Source: Acidobacteriota bacterium (GTDB lineage Bacteria; Acidobacteriota; Terriglobia; Terriglobales; Acidobacteriaceae). Taken from it: a stretch of 64,000 nucleotides of DNA. The stretch lies in contig JAFDVR010000007.1 in assembly GCA_018268855.1 (NCBI GenBank), positions 62,001 through 126,000 of the forward strand. The letters are read 5' to 3'. Below, in pieces: positions 34,430 to 44,700 of this stretch. Numbering within the stretch: position 1 is the stretch's first letter; each line of letters starts with the position of its first letter. A program made the position numbers and the translations under genes. The notes beneath the pieces are model-generated. The model saw only the letters and a list, made by a program, of their open reading frames with translations. It did not search any database and was not told the DNA's origin.

Positions 34430-36916
34430 TCAGAGGTGTGCCTCCTGAGGGGCGCTATGCGGCTTACTTGTTCTCTTAGCAGGCCGCGCACTCACCATGG
34501 CCGATCCAGATTGCAACCCTTCGGCGGAAGCCTGCACGTGGATCTCTCCAGCGCTTCTTGAAGCACGCACTACCGCGATGCACATGCCGCTGAACGCAGC
34601 GATGCTGCTGCCCTGAAAGCTCTCGTGCGACATGGTATCTCCGTTGTCTACCGCAACCAGACGGCCTGCACCTTGTACGGAGAAATGAATGCGGTGGTTT
34701 GCATCGGGAGCCATGATGCCTGCTTCGTCTGTAACCGCGGCTTGCAGATAGACGACATCTTTTCCATCCGCGGTGATGGAGACGCGCTCGACCCTGAGCG
34801 CGATCTTCGCCGGCTTTCCTGCCGTCTTCACCTCGGTGTTGCAGACTTCTTTACCTCCTCGGAAACCAATCGCACGCAGTGTGCCCGGCGCGTAGTTCAC
34901 CTCCCATTCAAGATGGAGCGGACCATTGGACGTCATCGTCTTTCTGCCAACGGAGCGGTCGTTGAGGAAGAGTTCGACCGCATCGCAGTTGGTAAAGCTC
35001 CACACGCGAATTACCCGACCGGTCTTCTCCGGCCACGTCCAGTGCGGCAGCAGATGGACCATCGGTTTCTGCGACCACTGACTTTGATAGAAGAAGTACG
35101 CGTCCTTGGGCAGGCCGCACATGTCGATGATGCCCGCTTCGCTGCTGCGCAACGGCCAGCGCGCATCTTGCTTGAGCGCGGGGATGTGGAAGGCGATGTG
35201 GCGCGTGGGTTCGCCGAGATAGTCGAACGATATCCAGCGGAACTCTCCGGCGAAAAACGGCCGGTCTTTCGTCTTGCGCCACGATTGCTCATAGTTCATC
35301 TCCACAAAGGCTTCTGGAAAGGACGAGCAATGTTCGGGCGTGGAGATGTAGACGCCGCGTGTCTGCGCGGTGTGCGGCACTTCGCTTCCGTACATCTTGC
35401 GCGCGGGATACTTTGCGTGGTCGGAGTCGTAGTAGTTGCTGGAGCCGCCGCCACCGTTGTAGCCCACCACATCGAGCACTTCGGCAAATCCGCTTGCGTT
35501 GGCGTGCGTGATGAAGTTGCACCCAGCAGTCACGGGGCGCGTGGGGTCGGTGTCGCGCGTGATCTTTGCAAGAAATTTGCAGTCTGCCACGCCGTTGGGC
35601 TTGCCCTTGTCGGGGATCTCGTTGCCGATGCTCCAAAGAATGATCGACGGATGATTGCGGTCGCGCAGAATCATGTCGCGCAGGTCGCGCTCGGCCCATT
35701 CCTTGAAGTAGAGGTTGTAGCCGAAGTCCACGCCCTGTTTGGGCGCGGACCAGATATCGAACGCCTCGTCGATCACGAGGAAGCCCATGCGGTCGCAGAG
35801 ATCGAGCAACTGCGGCGCGGGTGGATTGTGTGCCATGCGGATGCCGTTGCAGCCCGCTGCTTTGAGCAGATGCAGACGGCGCTCTGCTGCGGCCCGGGAG
35901 AAAGCGGCACCCAGAGCACCGAGGTCGTGATGCATGTTCACGCCCTTCAGCTTCACGTTTTTTCCGTTGAGAAAGAAGCCACGGTCCGCGTCGAAGTGGA
36001 AGGTGCGGATGCCGAACGGTGTGTCGTAGCTGTCGATCAGTTTGCCGTCGCGATAGAGTGTGGTGCGGGCGACGTACATGTTGGGTTCTTCAACGGACCA
36101 CAGCTTTGCGTTGGCGATGGGGATCTCCTGCTGCACGGTCTGGGCCGTTCCCGCAAGATCGCACTTTGATTCGGCATGGGCCACGCTGCGGCCGGCATCG
36201 TCGAATACGGTGTTGCGGACGAGCACAGTGCCTTTCTCCGCATGGGTGTTGCGCAACTGCACTGCGACACGGACAGCGGCGTTTGTGCCTTTGACGGATT
36301 GCGTGGTCACAGCCGTTCCCCAGTGTTCCACGCAGACCGGCCCTGCGATGTTGAGCCAGACGTGCCGGTAGATGCCGGAACCGGTGTAGTACCGCGAGTT
36401 TGGCTGCTGTGAATTGTCCACACGCACGGCGAGGATGTCCGGCTTGCCATCGGTGCGCAGATGCGGCGTGAGGTCGTATTCGAATGAGCTGTAACCGTAT
36501 GGTCTGCGGCCAAGATGATGACCGTTGATCCACACGTCGCTGTTCATGTACACGCCGTCGAACTCGACGCGCGCCTGCCGCGTGCCAGCCTGCGGAACAT
36601 GCAGCGCCTTGCGATACCAGCCGATGCCGGTGGGCAGATATCCGATGCGGTGTCCGCCGGGATTGTCCATCGCAAACGGGCCAAGGATGCTCCAGTCGTG
36701 CGGAACATCGACCGGTGTCCATGCCTTGTCGTCGAACGCGGGCGACTCTGCTCCGTTCGCATCGCCGCGATGGAAGAGCCAGTTGCTATCCATCGATAGA
36801 CGGAGACGCGAGGAGCCGTTCGCCGGCACGACACCTTCCGCAATCGCGAGTGGAGCGGCGAGTTTGGTCAGCATGGCTGACTTGGAGGCGGACAACAGAA
36901 ATTCTCTGCGCTTCAT
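34430..36916 (-). CDS. Exported glycoside hydrolase family 2 (beta-galactosidase-like)
   Basis: 828 residues. A Tat-like leader (MKRREFLLSASKSAML) precedes the sugar-binding sandwich (VPHDWSILGPF, WYRKALHVP, NGHHLGRRPYGYSSFEYDL), an immunoglobulin-like domain and a TIM barrel with KLKGVNMHHDLGALGAAF and the acid/base WSIGNEIPD (E433). A likely nucleophile is E512 in YGSEVPHT. A C-terminal Big-1-like segment follows. Family 2 includes beta-galactosidases, glucuronidases and mannosidases; specificity is not clear. It is third in a leftward operon behind two TIM-barrel enzymes. Confidence 0.9.
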   Translation of the reverse strand: MKRREFLLSASKSAMLTKLAAPLAIAEGVVPANGSSRLRLSMDSNWLFHRGDANGAESPAFDDKAWTPVDVPHDWSILGPFAMDNPGGHRIGYLPTGIGWYRKALHVPQAGTRQARVEFDGVYMNSDVWINGHHLGRRPYGYSSFEYDLTPHLRTDGKPDILAVRVDNSQQPNSRYYTGSGIYRHVWLNIAGPVCVEHWGTAVTTQSVKGTNAAVRVAVQLRNTHAEKGTVLVRNTVFDDAGRSVAHAESKCDLAGTAQTVQQEIPIANAKLWSVEEPNMYVARTTLYRDGKLIDSYDTPFGIRTFHFDADRGFFLNGKNVKLKGVNMHHDLGALGAAFSRAAAERRLHLLKAAGCNGIRMAHNPPAPQLLDLCDRMGFLVIDEAFDIWSAPKQGVDFGYNLYFKEWAERDLRDMILRDRNHPSIILWSIGNEIPDKGKPNGVADCKFLAKITRDTDPTRPVTAGCNFITHANASGFAEVLDVVGYNGGGGSSNYYDSDHAKYPARKMYGSEVPHTAQTRGVYISTPEHCSSFPEAFVEMNYEQSWRKTKDRPFFAGEFRWISFDYLGEPTRHIAFHIPALKQDARWPLRSSEAGIIDMCGLPKDAYFFYQSQWSQKPMVHLLPHWTWPEKTGRVIRVWSFTNCDAVELFLNDRSVGRKTMTSNGPLHLEWEVNYAPGTLRAIGFRGGKEVCNTEVKTAGKPAKIALRVERVSITADGKDVVYLQAAVTDEAGIMAPDANHRIHFSVQGAGRLVAVDNGDTMSHESFQGSSIAAFSGMCIAVVRASRSAGEIHVQASAEGLQSGSAMVSARPAKRTSKPHSAPQEAHL

Positions 36917-36943
36917 ACAGTAAAGCTCCGTTTGGATAGAAAT

Positions 36944-37810
36944 TCAGAATGCCGCGGGCGAATTACTGCTCAACGTGCGGCGGACAAATGCGATGTTTGC
37001 TTCGGTGTCGCGGACGCAGGCTTCGGTGTCTGCATGGCGCGTTTCAAAGACGTGCCATCCACGAAAACCAACCTGCTGGAGACGGCGGCATGCCACAGCC
37101 CAATCCACCTTTGCGGGCTTCTGGTCGAGCCGTGGGTTCTCATTCTTGAGATGACACTGCACAATGTCGGCGCCGAGAATGCCGATGCCAGCAATGGCCT
37201 GTCCCGGGTGGTCCGTCTCCACGTTGGTAGCGTCGAAGTACGTCTTTACCGAAGAGTGAGCAATCAGGTGGATGAGCTTGCGGTCATCTGCGGGCGCCAG
37301 CGATGTTTCCAGCCCCAGCACAACGCCGGAACCGCGCGCCTGCTCGCCCATCTTCTGGAAGAGGCTGACGAGAGGCGCGTAGGACTTTTCATCCTGCATG
37401 TCCGGGCAGTTCTTCTTGTAGAGAGCGACCAGAATGACGCTCGCGCCAATCCACTCCGCCGCGCGGACCGATCCTGCGATGGCGCGTTCTGCAATGGGCC
37501 GGTCGTAGACCGACTCCCCCGGCTTCCAGATGCCCGCGAGTGATGGCACCTCTACCGCCCAGCGGTTCGCTCCGCGCTTGTATTGCAGGGCGGTCTCGCG
37601 CTGGGTGAGGTCCTGTCCCTTCCACATCACCTGCAACTCAACGCCGGACAAGCCGCGAATCCGCCGCGCCAGCGCGAAGACCTCTTCACCGGGATGAACG
37701 CCCATGTTGGCCTGCCGGTGCCCGAATTTGAGCGGCAGTTCGGGCAGCGTACCTGCGAAGGTCGTGGCTGAGAGTGCCAGTGATCCGCCTAGAAAGGTGC
37801 GACGGTCCAC
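36944..37810 (-). CDS. Exported sugar phosphate isomerase/epimerase-like TIM barrel (AP-endonuclease 2 family)
   Basis: 288 residues from a GTG at 37810 with GGAG upstream, only 3 bases after the stop of the previous gene. MDRRTFLGGSLALSATTFAG is a Tat signal. Metal-ligand positions are suggested by GLETSLAPADD, KTYFDATNV, VQCHLKNEN and WHVFETRH. Exported members of this family act on free sugars or 3-keto-glycosides, as isomerases or lyases. It is divergent enough from its neighbour at 37814 to have its own substrate. Confidence 0.82.
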   Translation of the reverse strand: MDRRTFLGGSLALSATTFAGTLPELPLKFGHRQANMGVHPGEEVFALARRIRGLSGVELQVMWKGQDLTQRETALQYKRGANRWAVEVPSLAGIWKPGESVYDRPIAERAIAGSVRAAEWIGASVILVALYKKNCPDMQDEKSYAPLVSLFQKMGEQARGSGVVLGLETSLAPADDRKLIHLIAHSSVKTYFDATNVETDHPGQAIAGIGILGADIVQCHLKNENPRLDQKPAKVDWAVACRRLQQVGFRGWHVFETRHADTEACVRDTEANIAFVRRTLSSNSPAAF

Positions 37811-37813
37811 GCA

Positions 37814-38680
37814 CTACACTCCAAAAATTTTGCGGATGTAGGCGCGGTCCGGCCCCACGGCAGCAGTGTCGCCGCGCTTCGGATTGCCTTCTTCATCGAT
37901 CAGCCATCCGGACCAGCCGGTGCGATGAATGGCGGCGGCAAGCGCTTCGAACCCAAAATCCCCTTCGCCAAGCGGCACCTGTTCGGTATGGTTCTTGAAG
38001 GTCTTGAGATGGACGCCGACGATGCGGTGCGAATGCTTCAGCATGAACTTGGATGGATCGCCGCCGCCCTGATATCCGTGGCCCGCGTCCATCAAAAAGC
38101 TCACCAGCTCCGGATTGCTGCGCTCGGCGATGCCGTTCATCTCCGCGTTGTTGTTGGCGAACTCCGGCTGATGGTTGTGATACGCCAATCGCATGCCGCC
38201 TTTGTTACAGACCTTTCCATACTCCTCCAGCTTGGCCACCTTGGCGCGAAGGGCGTCATCGGTGAACTTGCCGTCGGGCGCCAGGCCGCTGGAGCTGAGC
38301 ACAACGTAGTGCGCGCCGAGTTTGGAAGCGCCTTGAACGAGCGCGTCCAGAAATCCCGCCTTGTCCAGCTCGCCGGTAGACGTGTGTACGCCGATAAAGT
38401 CCATGCCGGTGGCTGCGATGCGTTTGCGGGCTTCGGCGGTGTTGTTGAACTGGTCGCGCACAAAGCGGTTATTGCACTCAAAGCCGTGATAGTCCATCTG
38501 CCTTGCCTCGCCCAGCACCCTTATCAGCTCATCGAAGCTCGGCGGCTTCATCACCCAGCCGTTGGTCTGGCAGCCGACGCGCAGCTTACCTTTCGCCGCA
38601 GGTGCGGCAAAGCTTGCTGAAGCGGCAGCGGCTGTGGCAGTGGCGAGGAATGTGCGGCGGGTAAGCGTAGCGGCCTGCAT
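37814..38680 (-). CDS. Exported sugar phosphate isomerase/epimerase-like TIM barrel
   Basis: 288 residues. MQAATLTRRTFLATATAAAAS is a Tat-type leader. Family motifs YHGFECNNRF, DFIGVHTSTGEL, MRLAYHNHQPEF, SFLMDAGHGYQGG and IVGVHLKTFKNH give the likely Glu/Asp/His metal ligands. It has an AGGAG site. First gene of a leftward operon (second TIM barrel, GH2, MFS). Its start is about 95 bases from the operator/promoter of the divergent lacD gene. Confidence 0.84.
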   Translation of the reverse strand: MQAATLTRRTFLATATAAAASASFAAPAAKGKLRVGCQTNGWVMKPPSFDELIRVLGEARQMDYHGFECNNRFVRDQFNNTAEARKRIAATGMDFIGVHTSTGELDKAGFLDALVQGASKLGAHYVVLSSSGLAPDGKFTDDALRAKVAKLEEYGKVCNKGGMRLAYHNHQPEFANNNAEMNGIAERSNPELVSFLMDAGHGYQGGGDPSKFMLKHSHRIVGVHLKTFKNHTEQVPLGEGDFGFEALAAAIHRTGWSGWLIDEEGNPKRGDTAAVGPDRAYIRKIFGV

Positions 38681-38775
38681 CGTTAGCTCCTATGTTTGGG
38701 CGCGGAAGTGCGCGGGGAAATTGGACGCCCAGAACCTTACCGCAGAGAAAACGTGAGTGGCAAGTAAAATCGATA

Positions 38776-38823
38776 GCAATCATTAGTAATCGATTGACAG
38801 TCCTGTTTCTGGCTTCGTATATT
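38776..38823 (+). promoter_or_regulatory. lacD promoter with CAATC-N10-GATTG operator
   Basis: TTGACA (38794-38799), 18 bases, TATATT (38818-38823), then the lacD ATG at 38874. The inverted repeat CAATC (38777-38781) N10 GATTG (38792-38796) runs into the -35 box. The same layout appears at 45.3 and 57.0 kb. Binding here would block RNA polymerase. An extra ATCGAT lies just upstream (38769-38774) and may serve the divergent gene. Confidence 0.75.
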
Positions 38824-38873
38824 GGCTCGCAATCCAGAAGAGAAGCCGAACCCGCAGTTCGCGAGGAGGGGAG

Positions 38874-39875
38874 ATGTCTGCTCTAACGCCCGGCAAAGTT
38901 GCCGGACTGAATGCTGTTGCCGACGAACGGGGCGTGATCGCCGCCGTTGCCATGGATCAGCGAGGTTATTTGAAGCAGATGTTCGTGCGCGAACTGGGGC
39001 ACGATCCGTCCGACGCGCAGATGTCGGAGTTCAAGGAAGTGGTGGCGCGTAATCTGACGCGGCATTGCTCCTCCATCCTGCTGGATGTGGAGTATGGGCT
39101 GAACGCCACGCGCGAGATCAACGGCAAGGGCCTGCTGCTGGCGTATGAAAAGGCGGGTTACAGCCCCGACAAGCCGGAGAAGCTGCCGACCGCGACCGAG
39201 GGTTGGTCAGCGCTGCGAATCAAGGAAGCGGGCGCGAACGCGGTGAAGATCCTCGTCTTCTATAACCCGTTTGAAAAAGAATGGGTGAACAACCAGAAGA
39301 AGGCATGGGTGGAACGCATCGGTGCGGAGTGCCGCGCGGTGGATATTCCACTGTTTCTGGAGTTTCTTGGATACGATGTGCACGGCGTGGGCGAAGGCAG
39401 CGCAGAGTACGCGAAGCTCAAGCCGGAGATTGTGATTCGTTCGATCGAGGAGTTTACGAAGGAGCGTTACGGCGCTGACGTGCTGAAGCTGGAAGTTCCG
39501 ATCCAGATGAACTATGTGGAGGGCGCGAGTTGCTGCAAGGAACAGCCGGTTTATACGCATGAGGAAGCGATCCAACTCTTCCACAAGGCTGCGAATACAA
39601 CCGATCTTCCTATCGTGTATCTTTCCGCTGGAGTCACGAGTGAAGTTTTTGTAGAGACGCTACAAATGGCTGCCGATAGTGGAGTAGCTTTCCACGGCAT
39701 TCTGGGCGGAAGGGCCATCTGGCAGGACGGTGTTCCGATCTACGTGAAGAGCGGCGTGGGCGCGCTGGAAGAGTGGATGCGCACTACTGGCGCGCAGAAC
39801 GTAGAAGACGTAAAGAAGGTGCTGCAGAAAGCGCGCTCGTGGAAAGAGGCGCGCAGCATGCAGGGACGGGTTTAG
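38874..39875 (+). CDS. lacD: LacD-family class I aldolase (tagatose 1,6-bisphosphate aldolase or relative)
   Basis: 333 residues; GAGGAGGGGAG precedes the ATG. AVAMDQRGYLKQMF opens the barrel; FLEFLGYD carries Glu163 and VLKLEVPIQ carries Lys205, the proton-transfer Glu and Schiff-base Lys positions known for LacD. The family splits tagatose 1,6-bisphosphate into dihydroxyacetone phosphate and glyceraldehyde 3-phosphate; the related YihT of E. coli splits 6-deoxy-6-sulfofructose 1-phosphate. Shared operator with the kinase/isomerase operon at 48-57 kb suggests it supplies that pathway's aldolase. The MFS gene follows by 55 bases. Confidence 0.88.
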   Translation: MSALTPGKVAGLNAVADERGVIAAVAMDQRGYLKQMFVRELGHDPSDAQMSEFKEVVARNLTRHCSSILLDVEYGLNATREINGKGLLLAYEKAGYSPDKPEKLPTATEGWSALRIKEAGANAVKILVFYNPFEKEWVNNQKKAWVERIGAECRAVDIPLFLEFLGYDVHGVGEGSAEYAKLKPEIVIRSIEEFTKERYGADVLKLEVPIQMNYVEGASCCKEQPVYTHEEAIQLFHKAANTTDLPIVYLSAGVTSEVFVETLQMAADSGVAFHGILGGRAIWQDGVPIYVKSGVGALEEWMRTTGAQNVEDVKKVLQKARSWKEARSMQGRV

Positions 39876-39930
39876 CAACAAGCGCGGTGCGCTGCCTGGC
39901 AGCGGCAACTTTTTCTCTCAAGGAATGGAT

Positions 39931-41199
39931 ATGCTCGACGTGCAAACTCCTGTCCAGTCAGAGATGAAGGCCGCGCCCTGGCCGAGCAACCGCAAGCGAT
40001 GGACGATTGTCGGTCTGCTGTTCACCATCACCGTCATCAATCTGATCGACCGGCAGACATTGTCTGTGCTGGCGCCTATTCTTCGGGAAAATTTTCACCT
40101 CAGCAATGTGCAGTATGGGCGCATTGTGTCCGCGCTGCAGTTTGGCATGATGGCAGGCGAGCTGCCGCTCGGCCATCTGATGGACCGCTTCGGCGCGCGC
40201 ATTGGACTTTCCTTCGCGGTGATGTGGTGGTCCGCCGCAACTGCCGCGCAAGCCGCGGCGCGCAGTGGAGGCATGTTCGGCTTTATCCGCTTCTGGATGG
40301 GAACAGGAGAGTGCGGCAACTTTTCCGGTGGTGTGAAGACGATCGGGCGGCTCTTCTCGCAGCGGGACCGTACGCTTGCCATCGGCATCTTCAATAGCGG
40401 CAGTGTGGTGGGATCCACGCTGGCGCCGCCGCTGATCGTTTATCTGCTGCATCGATACGGCTTTCACGCGGCTTTCCTGGTACCTGCGACATTAGGCCTG
40501 CTGTGGGTCCCTGTGTGGTGGTTTGCTTACGGGCGCGAGCACAGGCCGGAGCATGTCAGGCGTACGGAAGAGGTATCGGCGCGCACGATGCTGCACGATC
40601 CAAATACGTGGGCGCTTATGCTTTGTCGTGGTTTTATCGGTCCTGTAATGCAGTTTTACTGGTACTGGACGCCGAGTTATCTAGCCAGCGTGCATCATGC
40701 TTCCATGCTCCAAATCGGCATGCTGGCATGGATACCATTTCTATTTGGAGATATAGGTGGCGTCTTTGGAGGATGGTCCGCAGGCAAGTTGCAGCGCCGC
40801 GGCATGACCGTTCCCAAGATGCGCAAGCTGCTGATGTTCAGCAGCAGCCTGGTGTGCCTCACCAGCGCGCTGGTGCCCATGATCTCCGAGGCAGGCATTG
40901 CCATGCTGGTGATTGGCATTGCGGTGGGCGCGGACAATTTTCTGTCCGCGAATATGTTCGCTGCCATCACCGATCTGTTCGAGGACAAGAAGGTGGGCCG
41001 CGCATCCGCGTTCATGGGCGTGGCGAGCGGATTGAGCGGTCTGCTGTTTCCGCTGATTACGGGGCGTCTGGTGGACAAGATTTCGTATACGCCGGTATTT
41101 CTGATCGTCGGCCTGATGCCGCTGGTGGGAACTACGTTTCTGTTCCTGTTCGGACGCCGGTACAAAACCATGCCGCATCCGCACTGGTCGTCCCACTAA
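39931..41199 (+). CDS. MFS transporter, anion:cation symporter (hexuronate-transporter-like)
   Basis: 422 residues from the ATG at 39931, six bases after AAGGA; the ATG at 39925 is too close to that site. Twelve membrane segments; TVINLIDRQTLSVLAPIL, ELPLGHLMDRFGARIGL and WMGTGECGNFSGG are typical of the ACS branch (ExuT, GudP, tartrate and related transporters), which imports organic anions with a cation. As the partner of the LacD-like aldolase it probably imports the acidic sugar or sulfonate that feeds the pathway. Confidence 0.87.
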   Translation: MLDVQTPVQSEMKAAPWPSNRKRWTIVGLLFTITVINLIDRQTLSVLAPILRENFHLSNVQYGRIVSALQFGMMAGELPLGHLMDRFGARIGLSFAVMWWSAATAAQAAARSGGMFGFIRFWMGTGECGNFSGGVKTIGRLFSQRDRTLAIGIFNSGSVVGSTLAPPLIVYLLHRYGFHAAFLVPATLGLLWVPVWWFAYGREHRPEHVRRTEEVSARTMLHDPNTWALMLCRGFIGPVMQFYWYWTPSYLASVHHASMLQIGMLAWIPFLFGDIGGVFGGWSAGKLQRRGMTVPKMRKLLMFSSSLVCLTSALVPMISEAGIAMLVIGIAVGADNFLSANMFAAITDLFEDKKVGRASAFMGVASGLSGLLFPLITGRLVDKISYTPVFLIVGLMPLVGTTFLFLFGRRYKTMPHPHWSSH

Positions 41200-41706
41200 A
41201 CCGGGTACCCCCTCCCCCCTGGGGGTGTGGCTCTAAGTGCATTGCTTGCTGAAGATACGAGATCAGGTGCTTGTAAAGTCCTCTGTCTATGGGGGTTAGA
41301 GGCAAAATCCTGTTTCCATGGCACTTAGCTCGCCAGTTCAGAAACGTCGAAGAAAGTTCCCTATTATCCAGATTACAAGAGTGGGAAGGATAATCCGGCA
41401 AAGCCAATGCCCTTTCGATTCAGGCAGTTGCCGGGAGAGGTGGCTTGACAAAGATTGGGGCGGGGACATTCCGTGACGATGATGGCAGATAATCCAACAG
41501 AATGTAGGACGAGTGGATGCATTCGCCTCGCGAGCAGAAAAGCAGGTCTCTCCATTCGCGCTTCGCGCTCGATAATGACGGAGTAAGGTGAATGCGTTCA
41601 ATCGAAATAACGGTGTGGGTGCATGTCCGATCGAAATGATGATCTGGGTGGGCGCGCTTGATCGAGATAACGGGTTTTCTTTAGCAGAAATAGTTCAGAC
41701 AAAGAG
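41200..41706. repeat. Non-coding stretch with diverged dispersed-repeat units
   Basis: No gene is supported in these 500 bases. It opens with a C/G-rich run (CCCCTCCCCCCTGGGGG). From 41524 it carries GCCTCGCGAGCAGAA and GAAAAGCAGGTCTCTCCATT (41537-41556), both repeated with few changes at 59.4 kb, then three tandem variants of a TCGAAATAACGG-type unit spaced about 31 bases (41600-41670). Confidence 0.6.
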
Positions 41707-41734
41707 AAGAGCTCCCGGTTAGCCGGGAGCTCTT
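41707..41734. terminator. Intrinsic terminator of the TonB receptor gene
   Basis: A 12-bp perfect stem (AAGAGCTCCCGG / CCGGGAGCTCTT) with a TTAG loop, 22 bases after the leftward stop at 41756, followed on that strand by TTCTCTTTG. Confidence 0.85.
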
Positions 41735-41755
41735 TCTTAGTGGTGATGAATGCAG

Positions 41756-44700
41756 TTAGAACTCGAGTTTGAGTGCGAGTTGCAGCTGACGGGGAGCGTC
41801 CGAACTTGTGATCTTGCCGAAGTTAGCGGCGTTGATGCTGCCGTTCGGATTACCGAGGTTGGTGTTGTTCATTAGATTGAATGCTTCAGCGCGGAAGAGC
41901 AGGTTCATACGTTCGTAGATCTCAAAACGTTTGAATGCCGATGCATCCGTACGTATCGTACCTGGCCCGATGAGCGGGTTGCGCGGACTCGTGCCATAGA
42001 GCTGGCGAACTCCGTTAACCATGGTGGTCGGCACGTTTTGAAATGCTGCGGTGTTGAAGTATTGATTGATCTTCTCCAGTTTGGACCGGCTATTCAGCAG
42101 ATGCGGATTACCCACCAGATTTGGACGATCTGAACCAGACAATCCATCTAGATTCGAATCGGTGGCAGACAGCACATTGAACGGTTGGCCGCTTGCGAGT
42201 GTCTGGATGGCATTGATTTGCCATCCGCTCAGGATTTCCTTGCCAAAGAGACCCCATTTTTTTACAGAAGGTAACTGATACAACACGGAGGCTACAAACT
42301 TCTGCGGCAGATGATAGTTTGAGAGGCCCTTATCAAGCGAGGCATCGTAGTTGTTGACGAGGTTCCAGGTGGTGGCGCTGCCCGGATCGCCTGAAGCGAT
42401 ATCGAGCGCCTTGGACCACGTATACGCAGCCTGCACGGCAAAGTTATGCAACATGCGGCGCGTGGCCGTGAGTTGCAAGCCGTTGTAGGAGGAGTTGCTA
42501 ATGGGATCCAGCATGGCAATGTTCGAGGTATAGCCGTATGCTGTGCTTGCATTCATCGTGTTATATGGACGGCGCGATGCAACATTTGCTGACGCCGTCG
42601 ATGAACATGGCGTAGTTGAGGTACCCGGGCAGAAGCCAGGGATGTAGACCGGGGCGTTCTGATCGCGATTCAAATAGAACCGACGACCGAGCGTACCTAC
42701 ATATGCCATGCGAGTGCTCCAGTTGGCACCGTACTGCTGTTCCAATGTGAGGTTGAACTGTTGTACGTACGGCACAGCCGACGTGTTCGGACGAATGCCT
42801 GCAAACTGGGCGCTTTTATTGAACTTTGCGTTGGCCGGATCGGGTACATAAGGGTATGGGCTACCTGTTGGAAAGGCTGCTTGCCCCGCATAAGGGTTGG
42901 CATAGGAAGTGGTGTTGGTAACCGAAACAGCGAGAGCAAAAGGCTGCCCTTCGAGATTGCCAACGAAGGGTTCCTGACTAAACGAGTAGAAGACGCCGTA
43001 GCCGCCGCGCAGGGCCGTACGTCCAGTCCCGAAGATGTCCCACGCAAAACCTATGCGCGGAGCGAACTTCAAATAAGACGGGCTAATAAGACCCTCGGGA
43101 ACGCCGGGATCACCTTCAAAGACAAGGCCTGTAGGAGCTGTTGGGAACCGCGTGGACTGTTTACCAGGAATAAAGGTGCCAAAATTCTTCTGTCCGACGA
43201 ACGGATAGAAGACTTCCCATCGCACGCCGCCATTCACAGTAAACCGACGGGAGACACGCCAAGTATCGTGCACGAATAACGACGGATCATTGAAGTGCAG
43301 ACGATGCAGCGACCCATTATTCTGCTGGAAGTTATTTGCCCGCCCCAGCAGAAAGTCGGCAAATGCATTTCCATTAGCGGCTGAGCCATTTCCAGTTTGC
43401 GCGCCGGTAAAGCTGGCGGTTGACTGGGAAAGAAATGCGGCCGTCTCCTGATATTTATTGAAGATGAATGATCCGCCGAATTTCAATCCATGATTTCCAA
43501 GCGTCCAGTTGACGGTATCCTGAAGCCCTGTTGAAAGCTGAGAGGTATTATTTGGACGTCCACCACCGCCAGAGAAATATCCGGTAATACTGAACTGCGG
43601 CTGGGTCTGGAGCGCGCCACCATAAGGAAACGCAAAGCCAAGATCGGACAGTAAGGGCGTGCTGTAGATGTTCTGCAGGATGCTTTTGTTCAACGTGTAG
43701 AAAACCGTTGCTGTGTTCACCATGGTTGGACTAATGGTCCATGTTTCACCCAAGATGTAGTTCGTTTGACCAGCATATGTCGATGCCCCAGCAAAGTTCA
43801 GTAACTGATTGGAGTTTTGCGTGCGGTTATAACCAGTGCCTTGTGAGTTGAAGTAAGTAAATCGAATTTGATTAGCTTGATTCCATTGATAATCCAGCCG
43901 TCCTGTGCCTTGGTTTGCAATAGTAGGACTTGGGGCTGTTTGCTGGGCGGGGGCAGTCCCATTTGGATCCGTGGGATGTGGCACATAGGCGAGGATTGCC
44001 TTGGCAGCTGGATCGATGGCATTCGGGCAAATCTTAGGTGCGGTCGCAGTTCCACAATTCGTGCCCGGAGGCAAAAATTTTGGAATCTTCGTGCTTGTAG
44101 AGAAATCTCCTGCTCTCTCCGCCTCTGTGGGCACAACCATTGCGGACGAGGTGATCACGGTCTGCTGATGAATGCGGATTCCCTGGTAGTTGCCGAAGGC
44201 GAAGAGCTTGTCCTTCAACAGAGGTCCGCCAAGACCACCTCCGAAGACGTTGTAGATATATTGCACCGGCGCTCCAGGTGCCTGGAAATAAGGTTTGCCA
44301 TTTAGAACCTGATTGCGCAGATAGTCATATGCCGAACCGTGGATTTTATTGGTACCTGATCGTGTGACTGTGTTGACGACAGCTCCGGGATAACGGCCGA
44401 ACTCCGCATCGTAGTTGCTGGTGATGATGCGGAACTCTGCCAGAGCATCGGGAGCGGGAGCGACGTTGCCGCCGCCGCGGTAAAACTCTGTATTGAACGC
44501 GCCGTCGAGATAAAAGGTATTGAAGTTCGGTCGTGTGCCGTTGGTAGAAAACTGGGTTCCGCTGGTATCACCGATTTGCGCAGAGGCGTTGTAGTTGGTG
44601 ACGCCAGGTACCAGCGTCACCAGATCATATGCATTACGGCCAATCAGCGGAAGATCAACGATGCGTTTCTGATCGATCGTCTGTGCCAGTTGCGATTCGC

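Noticed and set aside
34625..36169. 514-codon open frame antisense to the GH2 gene
   Set aside because: It mirrors the codon pattern of the GH2 gene, has no ribosome site and no recognisable domain; the GH2 frame holds full family motifs.
41600..41670. Tandem units thought to be a CRISPR array
   Set aside because: Only three imperfect units, no conserved palindromic repeat with unique spacers and no cas genes.
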